Below, in pieces: positions 37,302-46,138 of a stretch of DNA of 64,000 bases. The stretch's first letter is position 1; each line of letters opens with the position of its first letter. The stretch is from NCBI GenBank assembly GCA_003150395.1, contig QAMI01000039.1, positions 1-64,000 of the forward strand, written 5' to 3'. Below the pieces are notes generated by a model. It was not told where the DNA came from and did no database searches. It worked only from the letters and a program-made list of their open reading frames with translations. Origin of the DNA: Candidatus Gastranaerophilales bacterium. Lineage in GTDB: Bacteria > Cyanobacteriota > Vampirovibrionia > Gastranaerophilales > Gastranaerophilaceae. A program made the position numbers and the translations under genes.

Positions 37302-37331
37302 AAAAAAGCAGGATTGCAATCCTGCTTTTTT
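37302..37331 (+). terminator. Terminator after response regulator
   Basis: A perfect hairpin, AAAAAAGCAGGATTG pairing with CAATCCTGCTTTTTT. Confidence 0.88.
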
Positions 37332-37398
37332 CATGTTATATTTAAGTAAGTAAATAGTATGAAAAATGCAAAAGGAGTAATAAGGTTGAAATTAAGAT

Positions 37399-38181
37399 TT
37401 GACAATACTTTCCGGGGGGGGGGGGCAGCCTAAAACCTCCTTATTAACAGCTTTTGGAACTAATGGTTTTACTTTAGCTGAAGTCTTGATTACTATAAGT
37501 ATAATTGGAATAGTTGCGGCAATTACATTACCCGCATTAATTCAACGAAATAATAATAAAGTAACAGAAGCTCGTCTTAAAAAATTTTATTCAGTTATTA
37601 ATCAGGCAGTTATTCTTTCAGAGCTTGAAAATGGTGACAGAAAAGATTGGTATAGAGATTATTCAGGTGCCGTTATAGACCCCGACGGCAAACCTATTGA
37701 GGGTACTTCTGAGGCTGAGAAGTGGTTTATGCAGTATATCGGCAAGTATTTGAAAATTGTAGGCAAAGAGACTACTGATAGGGGAATGTTTATTGTATAT
37801 TTTGAAGATGGTAGCGCCTTAATGCAATTAAACCATGGTACAACGCGTGACTGGGTGTTTTATCCACAAAAAGTTAAAAGATGTGTTGAAAGATATGGTT
37901 ATCCTACATCTATTACTTCAGGTGGTTTAGGTGTTTGTGCTTTTGCCTTTGGGTTTGTACCTGGAAAACCCGGGCAAACACAAACAGAAGCAGAAGCGAC
38001 AGGGTTTGGGTTTCTATATAATAAAGGTTTTGAGTCCTATACTTATGCATGGGATGGAAGCCGTGAATTCTTAATAGAGCACTGCAAAGATAATTCAACT
38101 AAGGGGGTCTATTGCACTATGCTTATCCAGCTTAATAACTGGCAAATTCCAAAAGATTATCCGCATAAAGTCAGTTATTAA
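37399..38181 (+). CDS. Type IV pseudopilin-like protein, likely phase-variable (poly-G leader)
   Basis: The open frame from TTG 37399 contains the leader TAFGTNG, then FTLAEVLITISIIGIVAAITLPALI (Gly at -1, Glu at +5), and a globular domain ending C….GVYCTMLIQLNNWQIPKDYP. The start with a real ribosome site is TTG 37386 (AAAGGAGTAATAAGG before it); ATG 37359 is in the same frame. Both run into TAA at 37431-37433 just after the G12 tract. With 11 (or 14) G they would read MKLRFDNTFRGGG into QPKTSLLTAFGTNG and the pilin, a 27-residue leader. Inferred OFF in this assembly. Confidence 0.8.
   Translation: MTILSGGGGQPKTSLLTAFGTNGFTLAEVLITISIIGIVAAITLPALIQRNNNKVTEARLKKFYSVINQAVILSELENGDRKDWYRDYSGAVIDPDGKPIEGTSEAEKWFMQYIGKYLKIVGKETTDRGMFIVYFEDGSALMQLNHGTTRDWVFYPQKVKRCVERYGYPTSITSGGLGVCAFAFGFVPGKPGQTQTEAEATGFGFLYNKGFESYTYAWDGSREFLIEHCKDNSTKGVYCTMLIQLNNWQIPKDYPHKVSY
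37414..37425 (+). repeat. G12 homopolymer in pseudopilin leader
   Basis: Twelve G, starting 28 nt after the first base of TTG 37386. The upstream start is out of frame with the pilin; loss of one G would join them. Confidence 0.92.
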
Positions 38182-38686
38182 TCTTGTTTATTATTTCGAT
38201 AACCTGTTTGGTAAGATTGTCATAATCACCATTATTGTCAATTATAAAATCCCAATTTTTTATGTTATCAAGACCTGTTTCTGTTATATCAGTTTCACCT
38301 ATTAATTCCCCGCGTTTTGCTCTTGTTTCACGGGTTGCTTCAACTCTTATTGTTAAAGCGCCTGCATTTTTGAAAACCTCATATTCATGCGGAACTCTGA
38401 CATCTGTGACAATTATATTTCCGTCCTGTTCAAGAATTTTTTTTAACCAGTAATCCGGGTCTTGTGAGCGGCCCCAATTACCTAAGTTTATTAAGTCTTG
38501 GCGATAGACGGCTTTATTTTTTTCTATTTCTTCATAAGAAAGTTTTTTTTCTTTTCCGTAAGTTATTTTTATAATATCGCCCATTGCGCAGCGTTTAAAA
38601 TCTGGCATTTTTTCAAGCATAATTTTTGCCGCAGTATCCTTTCCAGAATACTGTTTGCCTGAAAATATAATTATTTTTTCTGCCAT
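38171..38686 (-). CDS. P-loop (deoxy)nucleoside/phosphomevalonate kinase-like protein
   Basis: A 171-residue kinase with P-loop FSGKQYSGKDTAAK near residues 8-21, a lid region LIGETDITETGLDN and the conserved IVTDVRVPHEYEVF. This pattern is shared by deoxynucleotide monophosphate kinases and phosphomevalonate-kinase-like proteins. The substrate is not decidable. GGAGATAA lies before ATG 38686. It converges on the pseudopilin with an 11-nt overlap. Confidence 0.7.
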   Translation of the reverse strand: MAEKIIIFSGKQYSGKDTAAKIMLEKMPDFKRCAMGDIIKITYGKEKKLSYEEIEKNKAVYRQDLINLGNWGRSQDPDYWLKKILEQDGNIIVTDVRVPHEYEVFKNAGALTIRVEATRETRAKRGELIGETDITETGLDNIKNWDFIIDNNGDYDNLTKQVIEIINKINN

Positions 38687-38782
38687 ATTATCTCCTTTTC
38701 TTTAAAAATAACATAGAGAAAATGAAATGTGAATGTATTGATTTGTTATTTCTCTTTCACTTAATATTTGTAAACATAAAAT

Positions 38783-38811
38783 TTGCAATTTTGCTATGTT
38801 GGTCGTAGTAT
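38783..38811 (+). promoter_or_regulatory. Promoter for glyQ
   Basis: TTGCAA (38783-38788) and TAGTAT (38806-38811) are separated by 17 nt. This gives a leader of about 70 nt, in which GCACGCGCCGC and a Tyr/Ser-poor segment show no recognised riboswitch. Confidence 0.45.
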
Positions 38812-38885
38812 GAAAAAAGCACGCGCCGCAAAAGTTACGGCTTGTGACTGCAAATGAGTGTAAATAGTACAATAATGGATGTGTT

Positions 38886-39758
38886 ATGGCTTTAAACTTT
38901 CAAGAATTGGTTTTTAATTTACAAAAATTTTGGTCGGACTATGGCTGTATAATTCAGCAGCCTTATGATATCGAAAAAGGTGCTTCTACAATGAATCCTG
39001 CAACCTTTTTACGTTCCCTCGGGCCGGAACCCTGGAATACTGCAATGATTGAACCATGCAGAAGACCTACCGATGCAAGATACGGGGAAAATCCAAACAG
39101 ATTAGGGCATTATTATCAGTTTCAGGTTATTTTGAAACCTTCTCCCGACAATGCTCAAGAGCTTTACTTGAAAAGTTTGGAGGCTATGGGTATAAACTTG
39201 AAAGAACATGACGTTAGGTTTGTTGAGGATAACTGGGAATCTCCGACTTTAGGTGCCGCTGGTGTCGGTTGGGAAGTCTGGCTTGACGGCATGGAAATTA
39301 CTCAATTTACATATTTCCAACAGGTTGGCGGTTTGGAAGTTAAACCTGTTGCGCTTGAGTTAACTTACGGGCTTGAGCGTATTGCTATGTATTTGCAAAA
39401 TAAAGCTTCAGTTTATGACATTATGTGGAATGATAAGCTAAAATACGGCGAAATCTTCTTACAAAATGAAATTGAACAGTCTAAATATAATTTCGAAGTT
39501 TCAGATGCTAAAAGCTTATTCACTATGTTTGACCTCTACCAGAAAGAAGTCGATAATTGTATTAGCGCAAAACTTGTCCTTCCTGCTTATGATTATGTTT
39601 TAAAATGCTCACATACTTTTAACTTACTGGATGCGAGAGGAGTAATCAGCAAGGATGAAAGAATTAACTTTATAAACAGAGTTAGAACAATGGCTTCTGC
39701 CGTTGCAAAATTGTACGTAGCTCAAAGAGAAGAACTTGGCTTCCCTCTTTGTAAATAA
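38886..39758 (+). CDS. glyQ: Glycine-tRNA ligase, alpha subunit
   Basis: A 290-residue catalytic subunit of bacterial tetrameric GlyRS. The characteristic segments are [36 protein letters not shown] [40 protein letters not shown] and [10 protein letters not shown]. Length fits GlyQ. The beta subunit gene (glyS), often adjacent in other bacteria, is not next door. An amino-acid permease follows after 14 nt. Confidence 0.96.
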   Translation: MALNFQELVFNLQKFWSDYGCIIQQPYDIEKGASTMNPATFLRSLGPEPWNTAMIEPCRRPTDARYGENPNRLGHYYQFQVILKPSPDNAQELYLKSLEAMGINLKEHDVRFVEDNWESPTLGAAGVGWEVWLDGMEITQFTYFQQVGGLEVKPVALELTYGLERIAMYLQNKASVYDIMWNDKLKYGEIFLQNEIEQSKYNFEVSDAKSLFTMFDLYQKEVDNCISAKLVLPAYDYVLKCSHTFNLLDARGVISKDERINFINRVRTMASAVAKLYVAQREELGFPLCK

Positions 39759-39772
39759 AATAAGGATATTTA

Positions 39773-41371
39773 ATGGCAACTAGATTTGAACGTCCAACTT
39801 TATCAAAAAACTTTATTCAAAGATTAATTAGAATTAAAAACCCCGATGAAATGCTTGAAGCTGCAAAGGCTGACGGTTTGGAAAAAACTCTTGGCGTTTG
39901 GGATTTGATAATATTAGGCATTGGTGCAATTATCGGAAGCGGAATTTTCGCTATAGTCGGTATTGCCGCTGCCGGTGGTCCTGAAAGCGTTGGTGCAGGG
40001 CCTGCTTTAACTGTTTCAATGGTTCTGGCCGCTGTGTGTTGCGTTTTTTCAGCGCTTTGTTACAGCGAATTTGCGACAATGATTCCAGTGTCGGGCGGTG
40101 CTTATATTTATACATTTGCTACACTTGGTGAATTTGCAGCGTGGATGGTTGGCTGGGTTTTGATGCTTGAATATGCAATCGGATTTATTGCGGTTGCTTG
40201 TGCCTGGTCAAATCACTTTATACAATTCCTGCAAGGGTTTTCAAAATATCTTCCAGCGTGGATTGCAAATCCGCCGGTTTATCTTGTAAATGATGTCAAA
40301 TCAGCTACAAAAATTCTTTTAGACAGCGGTGTTGACCCTCATTCGGTTATTCCTACAATATTTGGTATGCCAATTTGTATAAACATTCCTGCAATTGCAA
40401 TTATTATTGCAATGACATTAATTTTGATAAGAGGAACAAAGGATTCAACAAAAATGGCAGCTGTAATGGTGGCTGTTAAAATAGGCGTAATAGCATTATT
40501 TGTAATTGCCGGAGCATTCTTTATTAAGCCTGAGAATTGGACGCCTTTTGCTCCAAATGGGTTTGAAGGAATTTTCATGGGCGCGTTTATAATTTTCTTT
40601 GCATATATCGGCTTTGACGCTCTTGCTACTGCTGCCGAAGAATGTAAAAATCCACAAAAAGATTTGCCAATTGGTATTATTGGTTCCTTAATAATTACAA
40701 CTATTGTTTATGTCCTTGTTGCGCTTGTAATGACTGGTATGCAGGCAACACAAGGGACTGTACCTGCTGGATTTTTAAAAGCTCCGATGGCATATGCAAT
40801 GACAACAATCGCTCATCAAAATTGGGCAGCAGGACTGATTTCAATCGGTTCTCTGGCTGGTTTAACTTCTGTTCTTCTGGTACTTCAGATGGCTGCAACA
40901 AGAATTCTGTATGCTATGAGCCGTGATAATTTTATTTCAAAAAGATTTCAGAAATTGCACCCGAAATTCCATACCCCGCACGTTTTGACATGGACGGTAG
41001 CTTTGCTTTCAGTTATCGGAGTTCTCACACTTGATTTGAATGTTGCTGCAGAACTCTGTAATTTCGGAACATTCACATCTTTCATAATCGTGTGTGTCGC
41101 AGTATTAATATTACGTAAAACAGATCCTGACAGACCTCGTCCGTTTAAGGTTCCTTTTGCGCCTGTTACACCAATTTTAGGAATTCTTTGCTGCGGCGGT
41201 TTGATGGTGTATTCAATGAAGTTTTTAACAACTTCAGCGCTTCTCTTCCCGCTTTGGCTTGGAATTGGTGCGTTTATATACTTCTTCTATGGTTACAGAA
41301 AAAATCGTTATAAAGAAAACGAAATTCACAAGGAGAAAGTTGAACAGCGCCGTCTTGAACTTCAAAAATAG
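39773..41371 (+). CDS. APC-family amino-acid permease (CAT-like)
   Basis: A 532-residue integral membrane transporter with about 12-14 helices. The APC motif is GLEKTLGVWDLIILGIGAIIGSGIFAIVG, followed by IPVSGGAYIYTFATLGEF, FFAYIGFDALATAAEECKNPQKDLP and FGTFTSFIIVCVAVLILR. Together these match the cationic-amino-acid (YfnA/CAT) branch. Substrate is not certain. It is probably cotranscribed with glyQ, and a close paralogue follows. Confidence 0.88.
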   Translation: MATRFERPTLSKNFIQRLIRIKNPDEMLEAAKADGLEKTLGVWDLIILGIGAIIGSGIFAIVGIAAAGGPESVGAGPALTVSMVLAAVCCVFSALCYSEFATMIPVSGGAYIYTFATLGEFAAWMVGWVLMLEYAIGFIAVACAWSNHFIQFLQGFSKYLPAWIANPPVYLVNDVKSATKILLDSGVDPHSVIPTIFGMPICINIPAIAIIIAMTLILIRGTKDSTKMAAVMVAVKIGVIALFVIAGAFFIKPENWTPFAPNGFEGIFMGAFIIFFAYIGFDALATAAEECKNPQKDLPIGIIGSLIITTIVYVLVALVMTGMQATQGTVPAGFLKAPMAYAMTTIAHQNWAAGLISIGSLAGLTSVLLVLQMAATRILYAMSRDNFISKRFQKLHPKFHTPHVLTWTVALLSVIGVLTLDLNVAAELCNFGTFTSFIIVCVAVLILRKTDPDRPRPFKVPFAPVTPILGILCCGGLMVYSMKFLTTSALLFPLWLGIGAFIYFFYGYRKNRYKENEIHKEKVEQRRLELQK

Positions 41372-41441
41372 TTAAGCGGCAGTTATCTACGCGGCTCAAA
41401 AGCCTGCCGAATTTATAAGATAGTAAAATTGGAAATTGAAA

Positions 41442-42995
41442 ATGATTAAAAGTATAATTACAAACGCATTAAAGAAAAAAAGTCCTGACGAACTTATAGC
41501 AACAAGTAAAAAGTCAGAATTGAAAAAGACCTTGAATGTTTTTGACCTTATCGTAATTGGTATTGGCGCAGTTGTCGGCACCGGAATTTTCACAATTGTC
41601 GGAAGCGCAATTCAGGGTGGTCCTGAAGGTGTAGGTGCGGGGCCAGCGATTATAATTTCAATGATTTTGGCTGTTGTTGCCTGTATATTTTCAGCACTTT
41701 GTTATAGTGAAATCGCTGCGATGATACCGGTTGCCGGAAGTGCCTACACATATACTTATGCAACAATGGGCGAATTTATGGCATGGATGGTCGGATGGAT
41801 TTTGATGCTGGAATATGCAATCGGAAATATTACGGTTGCGAGTGCTTGGACCGGTTACTTCACACAGCTTTTAAAAGGTTTTAAACAGGTTCTTCCAGAT
41901 TTTATTGTGCAATTTCCGATTTGGCTTAGAATGGATTACCGTTCTATAGCTGCTATTTGCGACAAATACGGAATGGATATTCATGATAAAATCCCTTATC
42001 TTTTCGGACATATACCAGTTGCAATGAATTTGCCGGCAATGGCAATTGTGCTTGTTCTGACAATGCTTTTAATTAAAGGCGTGAAAGAATCCACAAGATT
42101 TGCCGGTATTATGGTTGGTGTTAATTTGCTTATTATAACCTCATTCATACTTGTTGGCGCGTTTTATGTGAAGCCTGAAACTTGGGTGCCGTTTGCGCCG
42201 AATGGCTTTAGCGGCGTGTTTATGGGTGCGTTTTTGATTTTCTTTGCATATATTGGATTTGACGCAATCTCAACAACAGCAGAAGAAACCGAAAATCCAC
42301 AGAGAGATTTACCGATTGGTATTTTGGGAACTTTGTTTATCTGTACTGTATTGTATATTGGTGTTGCGCTTGTTTTGACAGGAACTGTTCCGTTTGGACA
42401 AATAGATACTCAGGCTCCAATTGCGCATGCTATGAGATTTATTGGAAAAGATTGGTTTGCAGGTTTAATTTCAGTCGGCGCACTTTGCGGGTTAACATCA
42501 GTCTTATTAATTTATCAGCTTGGTACAACGCGTATTTTATATGCAATGAGCCGCGACAGATTTTTGCCGAAATCTTTAAGATTAATACATAAAAAATTCA
42601 GAACTCCGCATGTTTTGACCTGGATAAGCGGTATTATAGTAATTTTGTGTTCGCTGTTTATGGATTTGAACATTTCGGCTGAACTTTGTAATTTTGGTAC
42701 GTTTACATCGTTTATTGTTATTTGTATTGCAGTATTAATTCTTAGAAAAACAGATCCTGACAGACCGCGTCCGTTCAAAGTTCCATTTTCTCCGGTATTT
42801 CCGGTACTTGGTATTATTACCTGCGGCGGGCTGATGGTTTATTCAATGAAATTTTTGACAACATCATCTTTATACTTCCCGTTGTGGCTTTTAATTGGTC
42901 TTGCAATTTATGCAGGCTACGGCTATGAACAGAAAAGACTTGAAGAAAAACAAAAAGCTCAAAGAATCATAAAACAACCTAAAGTTGAAGTGTAA
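41442..42995 (+). CDS. APC-family amino-acid permease, tandem paralogue
   Basis: A 517-residue paralogue of the preceding permease. It shares the start LKKTLNVFDLIVIGIGAVVGTGIFTIVG, the FFAYIGFDAISTTAEETENPQRDLP block and an identical RKTDPDRPRPFKVPF segment. ATG 41442 is chosen because GGAA lies 7 nt upstream; TTG 41436 is possible. The two genes look like a tandem duplication with divergence in the periplasmic loop (about residues 150-190), consistent with different substrates. Confidence 0.88.
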   Translation: MIKSIITNALKKKSPDELIATSKKSELKKTLNVFDLIVIGIGAVVGTGIFTIVGSAIQGGPEGVGAGPAIIISMILAVVACIFSALCYSEIAAMIPVAGSAYTYTYATMGEFMAWMVGWILMLEYAIGNITVASAWTGYFTQLLKGFKQVLPDFIVQFPIWLRMDYRSIAAICDKYGMDIHDKIPYLFGHIPVAMNLPAMAIVLVLTMLLIKGVKESTRFAGIMVGVNLLIITSFILVGAFYVKPETWVPFAPNGFSGVFMGAFLIFFAYIGFDAISTTAEETENPQRDLPIGILGTLFICTVLYIGVALVLTGTVPFGQIDTQAPIAHAMRFIGKDWFAGLISVGALCGLTSVLLIYQLGTTRILYAMSRDRFLPKSLRLIHKKFRTPHVLTWISGIIVILCSLFMDLNISAELCNFGTFTSFIVICIAVLILRKTDPDRPRPFKVPFSPVFPVLGIITCGGLMVYSMKFLTTSSLYFPLWLLIGLAIYAGYGYEQKRLEEKQKAQRIIKQPKVEV

Positions 42996-43088
42996 TATTG
43001 AAACAAATACAAATTGAAGACAGGCTGAAAATGTTAATTAATTTAAAGGAGTGCTAGTATGAAAAAGCAAGCTATGATTGGATTTCCA

Positions 43089-43099
43089 GGGGGGGGGGG
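43089..43099 (+). repeat. G11 homopolymer in pseudopilin leader
   Basis: Eleven G, starting 30 nt after the A of ATG 43059. The ATG frame ends at TGA 43119-43121. One extra G (12) would join it to the pilin frame. Confidence 0.92.
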
Positions 43100-43141
43100 C
43101 ACCCGCAGAATACGCTCCTGAATGGTTTTGAAATAAATCCG

Positions 43142-43957
43142 TTGTTAAAAGCTCAAAAATATGATGATATGACAAATATATTATGTTTTAAGAAAATGAG
43201 CTTAATGACAAGATTTATAGGTGAAGTGCGGAGTTTTACACATTGCACGATAACGAATAAGAAAAAATATGCATTTACAATGGCGGAAGTCCTGATTACT
43301 TTGGGTATTATAGGAATAGTAGCTGCGATTACTCTGCCATCTGTAATTGGTAAATACCAGAAAAAAGTTACTGCAGAAAAATTAAAGAAGTTTTATTCTG
43401 TGATTACAAATGCTGCAAATCTTTCTGAGTATGAAAACGGTGATATGTATTATTGGGATTTTCCAAAACAACCTTACTCTGATGATACAATTAAGTTTTT
43501 TAGAAAATATTACTTACCATACTTAAAAGATGCAAAAGAGTGTAATACAAGCAACTGTTTTACTCAGGAAAATTATAGAGTAAGGCAATTAAACGGGAAT
43601 TCAGCATCAAATTTATATCAAAATAATTATCTGGTAAAGACAAATGATGGTATGTATATATTTTTACATTCAAATTCGCCAAATAAGTATTTCTGGATGT
43701 ATGTAGATATAAACGGACATCAAAAGCCAAATCAAATCGGATATGATGTTTTTGTATTCGATATTTATGGATATCCGAATATTAATAATCGTAAAAATTA
43801 TAGAATAAAATTTTGGGGACATTATTTAAAAGATGAAGAACTTGTAAAACCTACAAATTATGGTTGTATTAAAACCTCTCCAGAATATTCGGGTTTTAAT
43901 TGCGGTGAATTAATAATGCGTAATGGGTGGGAAATCCATTATAATTATCCTTGGTAA
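43142..43957 (+). CDS. Type IV pseudopilin-like protein, likely phase-variable (poly-G leader)
   Basis: The open frame from TTG 43142 contains KKKYA, then FTMAEVLITLGIIGIVAAITLPSVI (Ala at -1, Glu at +5). The C-terminus is C….GFNCGELIMRNGWEIHYNYPW, in the same subgroup as 6891 and 37399. The true-looking start is ATG 43059, with AAAGGAG upstream. Its leader MKKQAMIGFPGGG nearly repeats that at 59708 (MKSQAMIEFQGGG). With 11 G it terminates early. With 12 G it would read HPQNTLLNGFEINPLLK and on into the pilin, giving an unusually long leader of about 70 residues. Confidence 0.78.
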   Translation: MLKAQKYDDMTNILCFKKMSLMTRFIGEVRSFTHCTITNKKKYAFTMAEVLITLGIIGIVAAITLPSVIGKYQKKVTAEKLKKFYSVITNAANLSEYENGDMYYWDFPKQPYSDDTIKFFRKYYLPYLKDAKECNTSNCFTQENYRVRQLNGNSASNLYQNNYLVKTNDGMYIFLHSNSPNKYFWMYVDINGHQKPNQIGYDVFVFDIYGYPNINNRKNYRIKFWGHYLKDEELVKPTNYGCIKTSPEYSGFNCGELIMRNGWEIHYNYPW

Positions 43958-44023
43958 ACAATTATTAAATTATCCTCTAAGTTATTGAAAATAAAATTTG
44001 AGCAAATAGAATAAGTGTAGGAG

Positions 44024-44047
44024 TAACGCATATTCCGTAGTGCGTTA
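44024..44047 (+). promoter_or_regulatory. Small hairpin in pgi upstream region
   Basis: TAACGCA pairs with TGCGTTA around a 10-nt loop, about 70 nt before the pgi start. There is no T run, and the function is unknown. Confidence 0.3.
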
Positions 44048-44115
44048 AAGTTATTACATAGCCAGTGTCGTGTTTTTATTATGTAAACTTTAAATATTAA
44101 GAGGGTTAAATAAAT

Positions 44116-45507
44116 ATGATTAAACTAAATTGTAAAAATGCTGATGCTCGGGTGATTGGGGAGGAGAACGGTCTTCATCTGGAGCAGGAATTTAACGAGT
44201 ATAAAGATAAAATCGTCAGCATAATTGCAGATTTAAACAAACGTAAGGATAAAAACGGACAATGGCTTCAATGGATGAATCTGGGCTATAATGAAGAAAC
44301 TCTCTGGTATGTAAAAGAATATGCCGCAATGGTTAAGGGTCGTTTTGACAATATTCTTGTGCTCGGGATTGGCGGGTCGGCTTTGGGCGGAATTGCGGTT
44401 ACAGAAGCACTTTTAAAGCCTTATTGGAATTTGTTATCTGAAGAACAAAGAAATGGCATGCCAAGGATTTTCTTTCTTGATAATATTGACCCTGACACTA
44501 TGAACGGTCTTTTTAATGCATTGGATTTGAATAAAACGCTCGTAAATGTGATTACCAAATCCGGCGATACTGCTGAAACCATGTCACAGTTTATGATTGT
44601 GAAAGACCGCCTTGAAAAAGAACTCGGAGACAAATATCGTTATAATATTGTTGCCACAACTGATAGTAAAACAGGGATTCTAAGACAGATTTCCGAACAG
44701 GAAGGTTACAAAACTTTTGTTGTTCCTGATGATGTCGGCGGACGATTTTCTGTTTTCTCTGCTGTTGGACTTTTACCGTTTGCGCTTGTTGGGATTGATG
44801 TTGATGAAATCATTAACGGTATTAAGGACATGGACTTGGCGCTTAAAAATACCGATATTCACGAAAATATTGCAGCTCAAAATGCTTTAATTCATTACTT
44901 ATTAGATAAAAAGAAAGGTAAAAATATTTCAGTTATGATGCCGTATTCAAGCCGCTTGAAGTACGTAGCTGACTGGTATGTGCAGCTTTGGGCAGAATCT
45001 CTGGGAAAAAATAAAGATAAAGACGGCGTTGATGTAAACATAGGTCCGACTCCCGTAAAGGCTTTGGGGGCAACTGACCAGCATTCTCAAATTCAACTTT
45101 ACAATGAAGGCCCGAATGATAAAATTATAAACTTCATTCGTGTTGAAAACTTTGATACAACGCTTGAAATACCTAATATTTTTGAATACACCGGAATAGG
45201 TTACCTTGGGGGAAAATCAATAAATCAGCTTATCAATGCCGAGGCTGATTCAACAAGAGTTGCGCTTGCAGATTATGGAAGGCCGACCGTGACTATTTCT
45301 ATTGAAAAAGTCGATGGTTATAATATAGGTCAACTGCTCTATATGCTGGAGGTTCAAACTGCTATTGCAGGCGAGTTATATAATATTAATGCTTTTAATC
45401 AGCCCGGTGTTGAGCAGGCAAAAAATTATACATATGCACTTATGGGAAGAGCCGGCTATGAAGATAGTGCACAAACTCTCCAGACAAAAATGGCAGCCGC
45501 AGTATAA
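44116..45507 (+). CDS. pgi: Glucose-6-phosphate isomerase
   Basis: A 463-residue glycolytic enzyme interconverting glucose-6-phosphate and fructose-6-phosphate. It has the two SIS subdomains: LVLGIGGSALGGIAVTEAL, VITKSGDTAETMSQFM, DDVGGRFSVFSAVGLLP, then GPTPVKALGATDQHSQIQLYNEGPNDK and the C-terminal catalytic Lys region QPGVEQAKNYTYALMG. It is shorter than E. coli Pgi and close to the compact Firmicute/cyanobacterial form. AAGAGGG lies before the ATG. Confidence 0.95.
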   Translation: MIKLNCKNADARVIGEENGLHLEQEFNEYKDKIVSIIADLNKRKDKNGQWLQWMNLGYNEETLWYVKEYAAMVKGRFDNILVLGIGGSALGGIAVTEALLKPYWNLLSEEQRNGMPRIFFLDNIDPDTMNGLFNALDLNKTLVNVITKSGDTAETMSQFMIVKDRLEKELGDKYRYNIVATTDSKTGILRQISEQEGYKTFVVPDDVGGRFSVFSAVGLLPFALVGIDVDEIINGIKDMDLALKNTDIHENIAAQNALIHYLLDKKKGKNISVMMPYSSRLKYVADWYVQLWAESLGKNKDKDGVDVNIGPTPVKALGATDQHSQIQLYNEGPNDKIINFIRVENFDTTLEIPNIFEYTGIGYLGGKSINQLINAEADSTRVALADYGRPTVTISIEKVDGYNIGQLLYMLEVQTAIAGELYNINAFNQPGVEQAKNYTYALMGRAGYEDSAQTLQTKMAAAV

Positions 45508-45531
45508 TTAATAAATTTATCACTAATAAAT

Positions 45532-45557
45532 AAAGGCTTGAAAATTTTCAAGTCTTT
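45532..45557 (+). terminator. Terminator after pgi
   Basis: A hairpin AAAGGCTTGAAAA / TTTTCAAGTCTTT with one mismatch, followed by an AT-rich tail. Confidence 0.65.
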
Positions 45558-45595
45558 ATTATATTATTTAAAGAGGGATATTTATAAGAACTTTA

Positions 45596-46129
45596 ATGAA
45601 AATTTTAAACCAAAAAATACTGTCACTAATTTTAATTACTTTTGTCCTAATATTTTCAAAAAATACAGGGTTAAATAGTGATATGGTTTTTGCTGACACA
45701 ACTTTAAAAACAGGAATTTCATTAATTGAAAATGTCCCAACAGGATTGTTTGGTACCTGGCGTGTTGCAGCTGTTTTGAAAACAACAGACAGCCCGGAAG
45801 TTTTTCGTTCAAAAAGTGCAGATTTGTGGAACTTATCAAGGAATGACAGCGTCATGAATTTAACAAATCCTTTTACTGGAGCTTCAGCTGATTTGTCGGT
45901 TGAATTTGTAAAAGGTAATGTGATAAAATTCACGAAAGAAGGAGTGTCAGACAACAAAAAGTTGACGGATACGGTTGAATTGAAGCTTAACGGCAATAAA
46001 TTTACCGGTGTTAACCGTTTGACTTTGCAAACTATTTCTCCGGCTGGCGGGGTGATTACAAAAACTCAAAATGCAGAATATGTGCTCGTTGGAGAAAAGA
46101 TTTCAGGAATGAGTGTATTGGAAAAATGA
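45596..46129 (+). CDS. Hypothetical exported protein
   Basis: A 177-residue protein that I do not recognise. The N-terminal 30 residues (MKILNQKILSLILITFVLIF, then SKNTGLNSDMVFA) look like a Sec signal peptide or anchor. The mature part is beta-rich with GLFGTWRVAAVLKTTDSPEVF, LSVEFVKGNVIKF and LKLNGNKFTGVNRLTLQTI. This could be a lipocalin-like or beta-sandwich domain. It lies 9 nt upstream of trxB, so the pair may be cotranscribed. Confidence 0.65.
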   Translation: MKILNQKILSLILITFVLIFSKNTGLNSDMVFADTTLKTGISLIENVPTGLFGTWRVAAVLKTTDSPEVFRSKSADLWNLSRNDSVMNLTNPFTGASADLSVEFVKGNVIKFTKEGVSDNKKLTDTVELKLNGNKFTGVNRLTLQTISPAGGVITKTQNAEYVLVGEKISGMSVLEK

Positions 46130-46138
46130 GGATAAATT

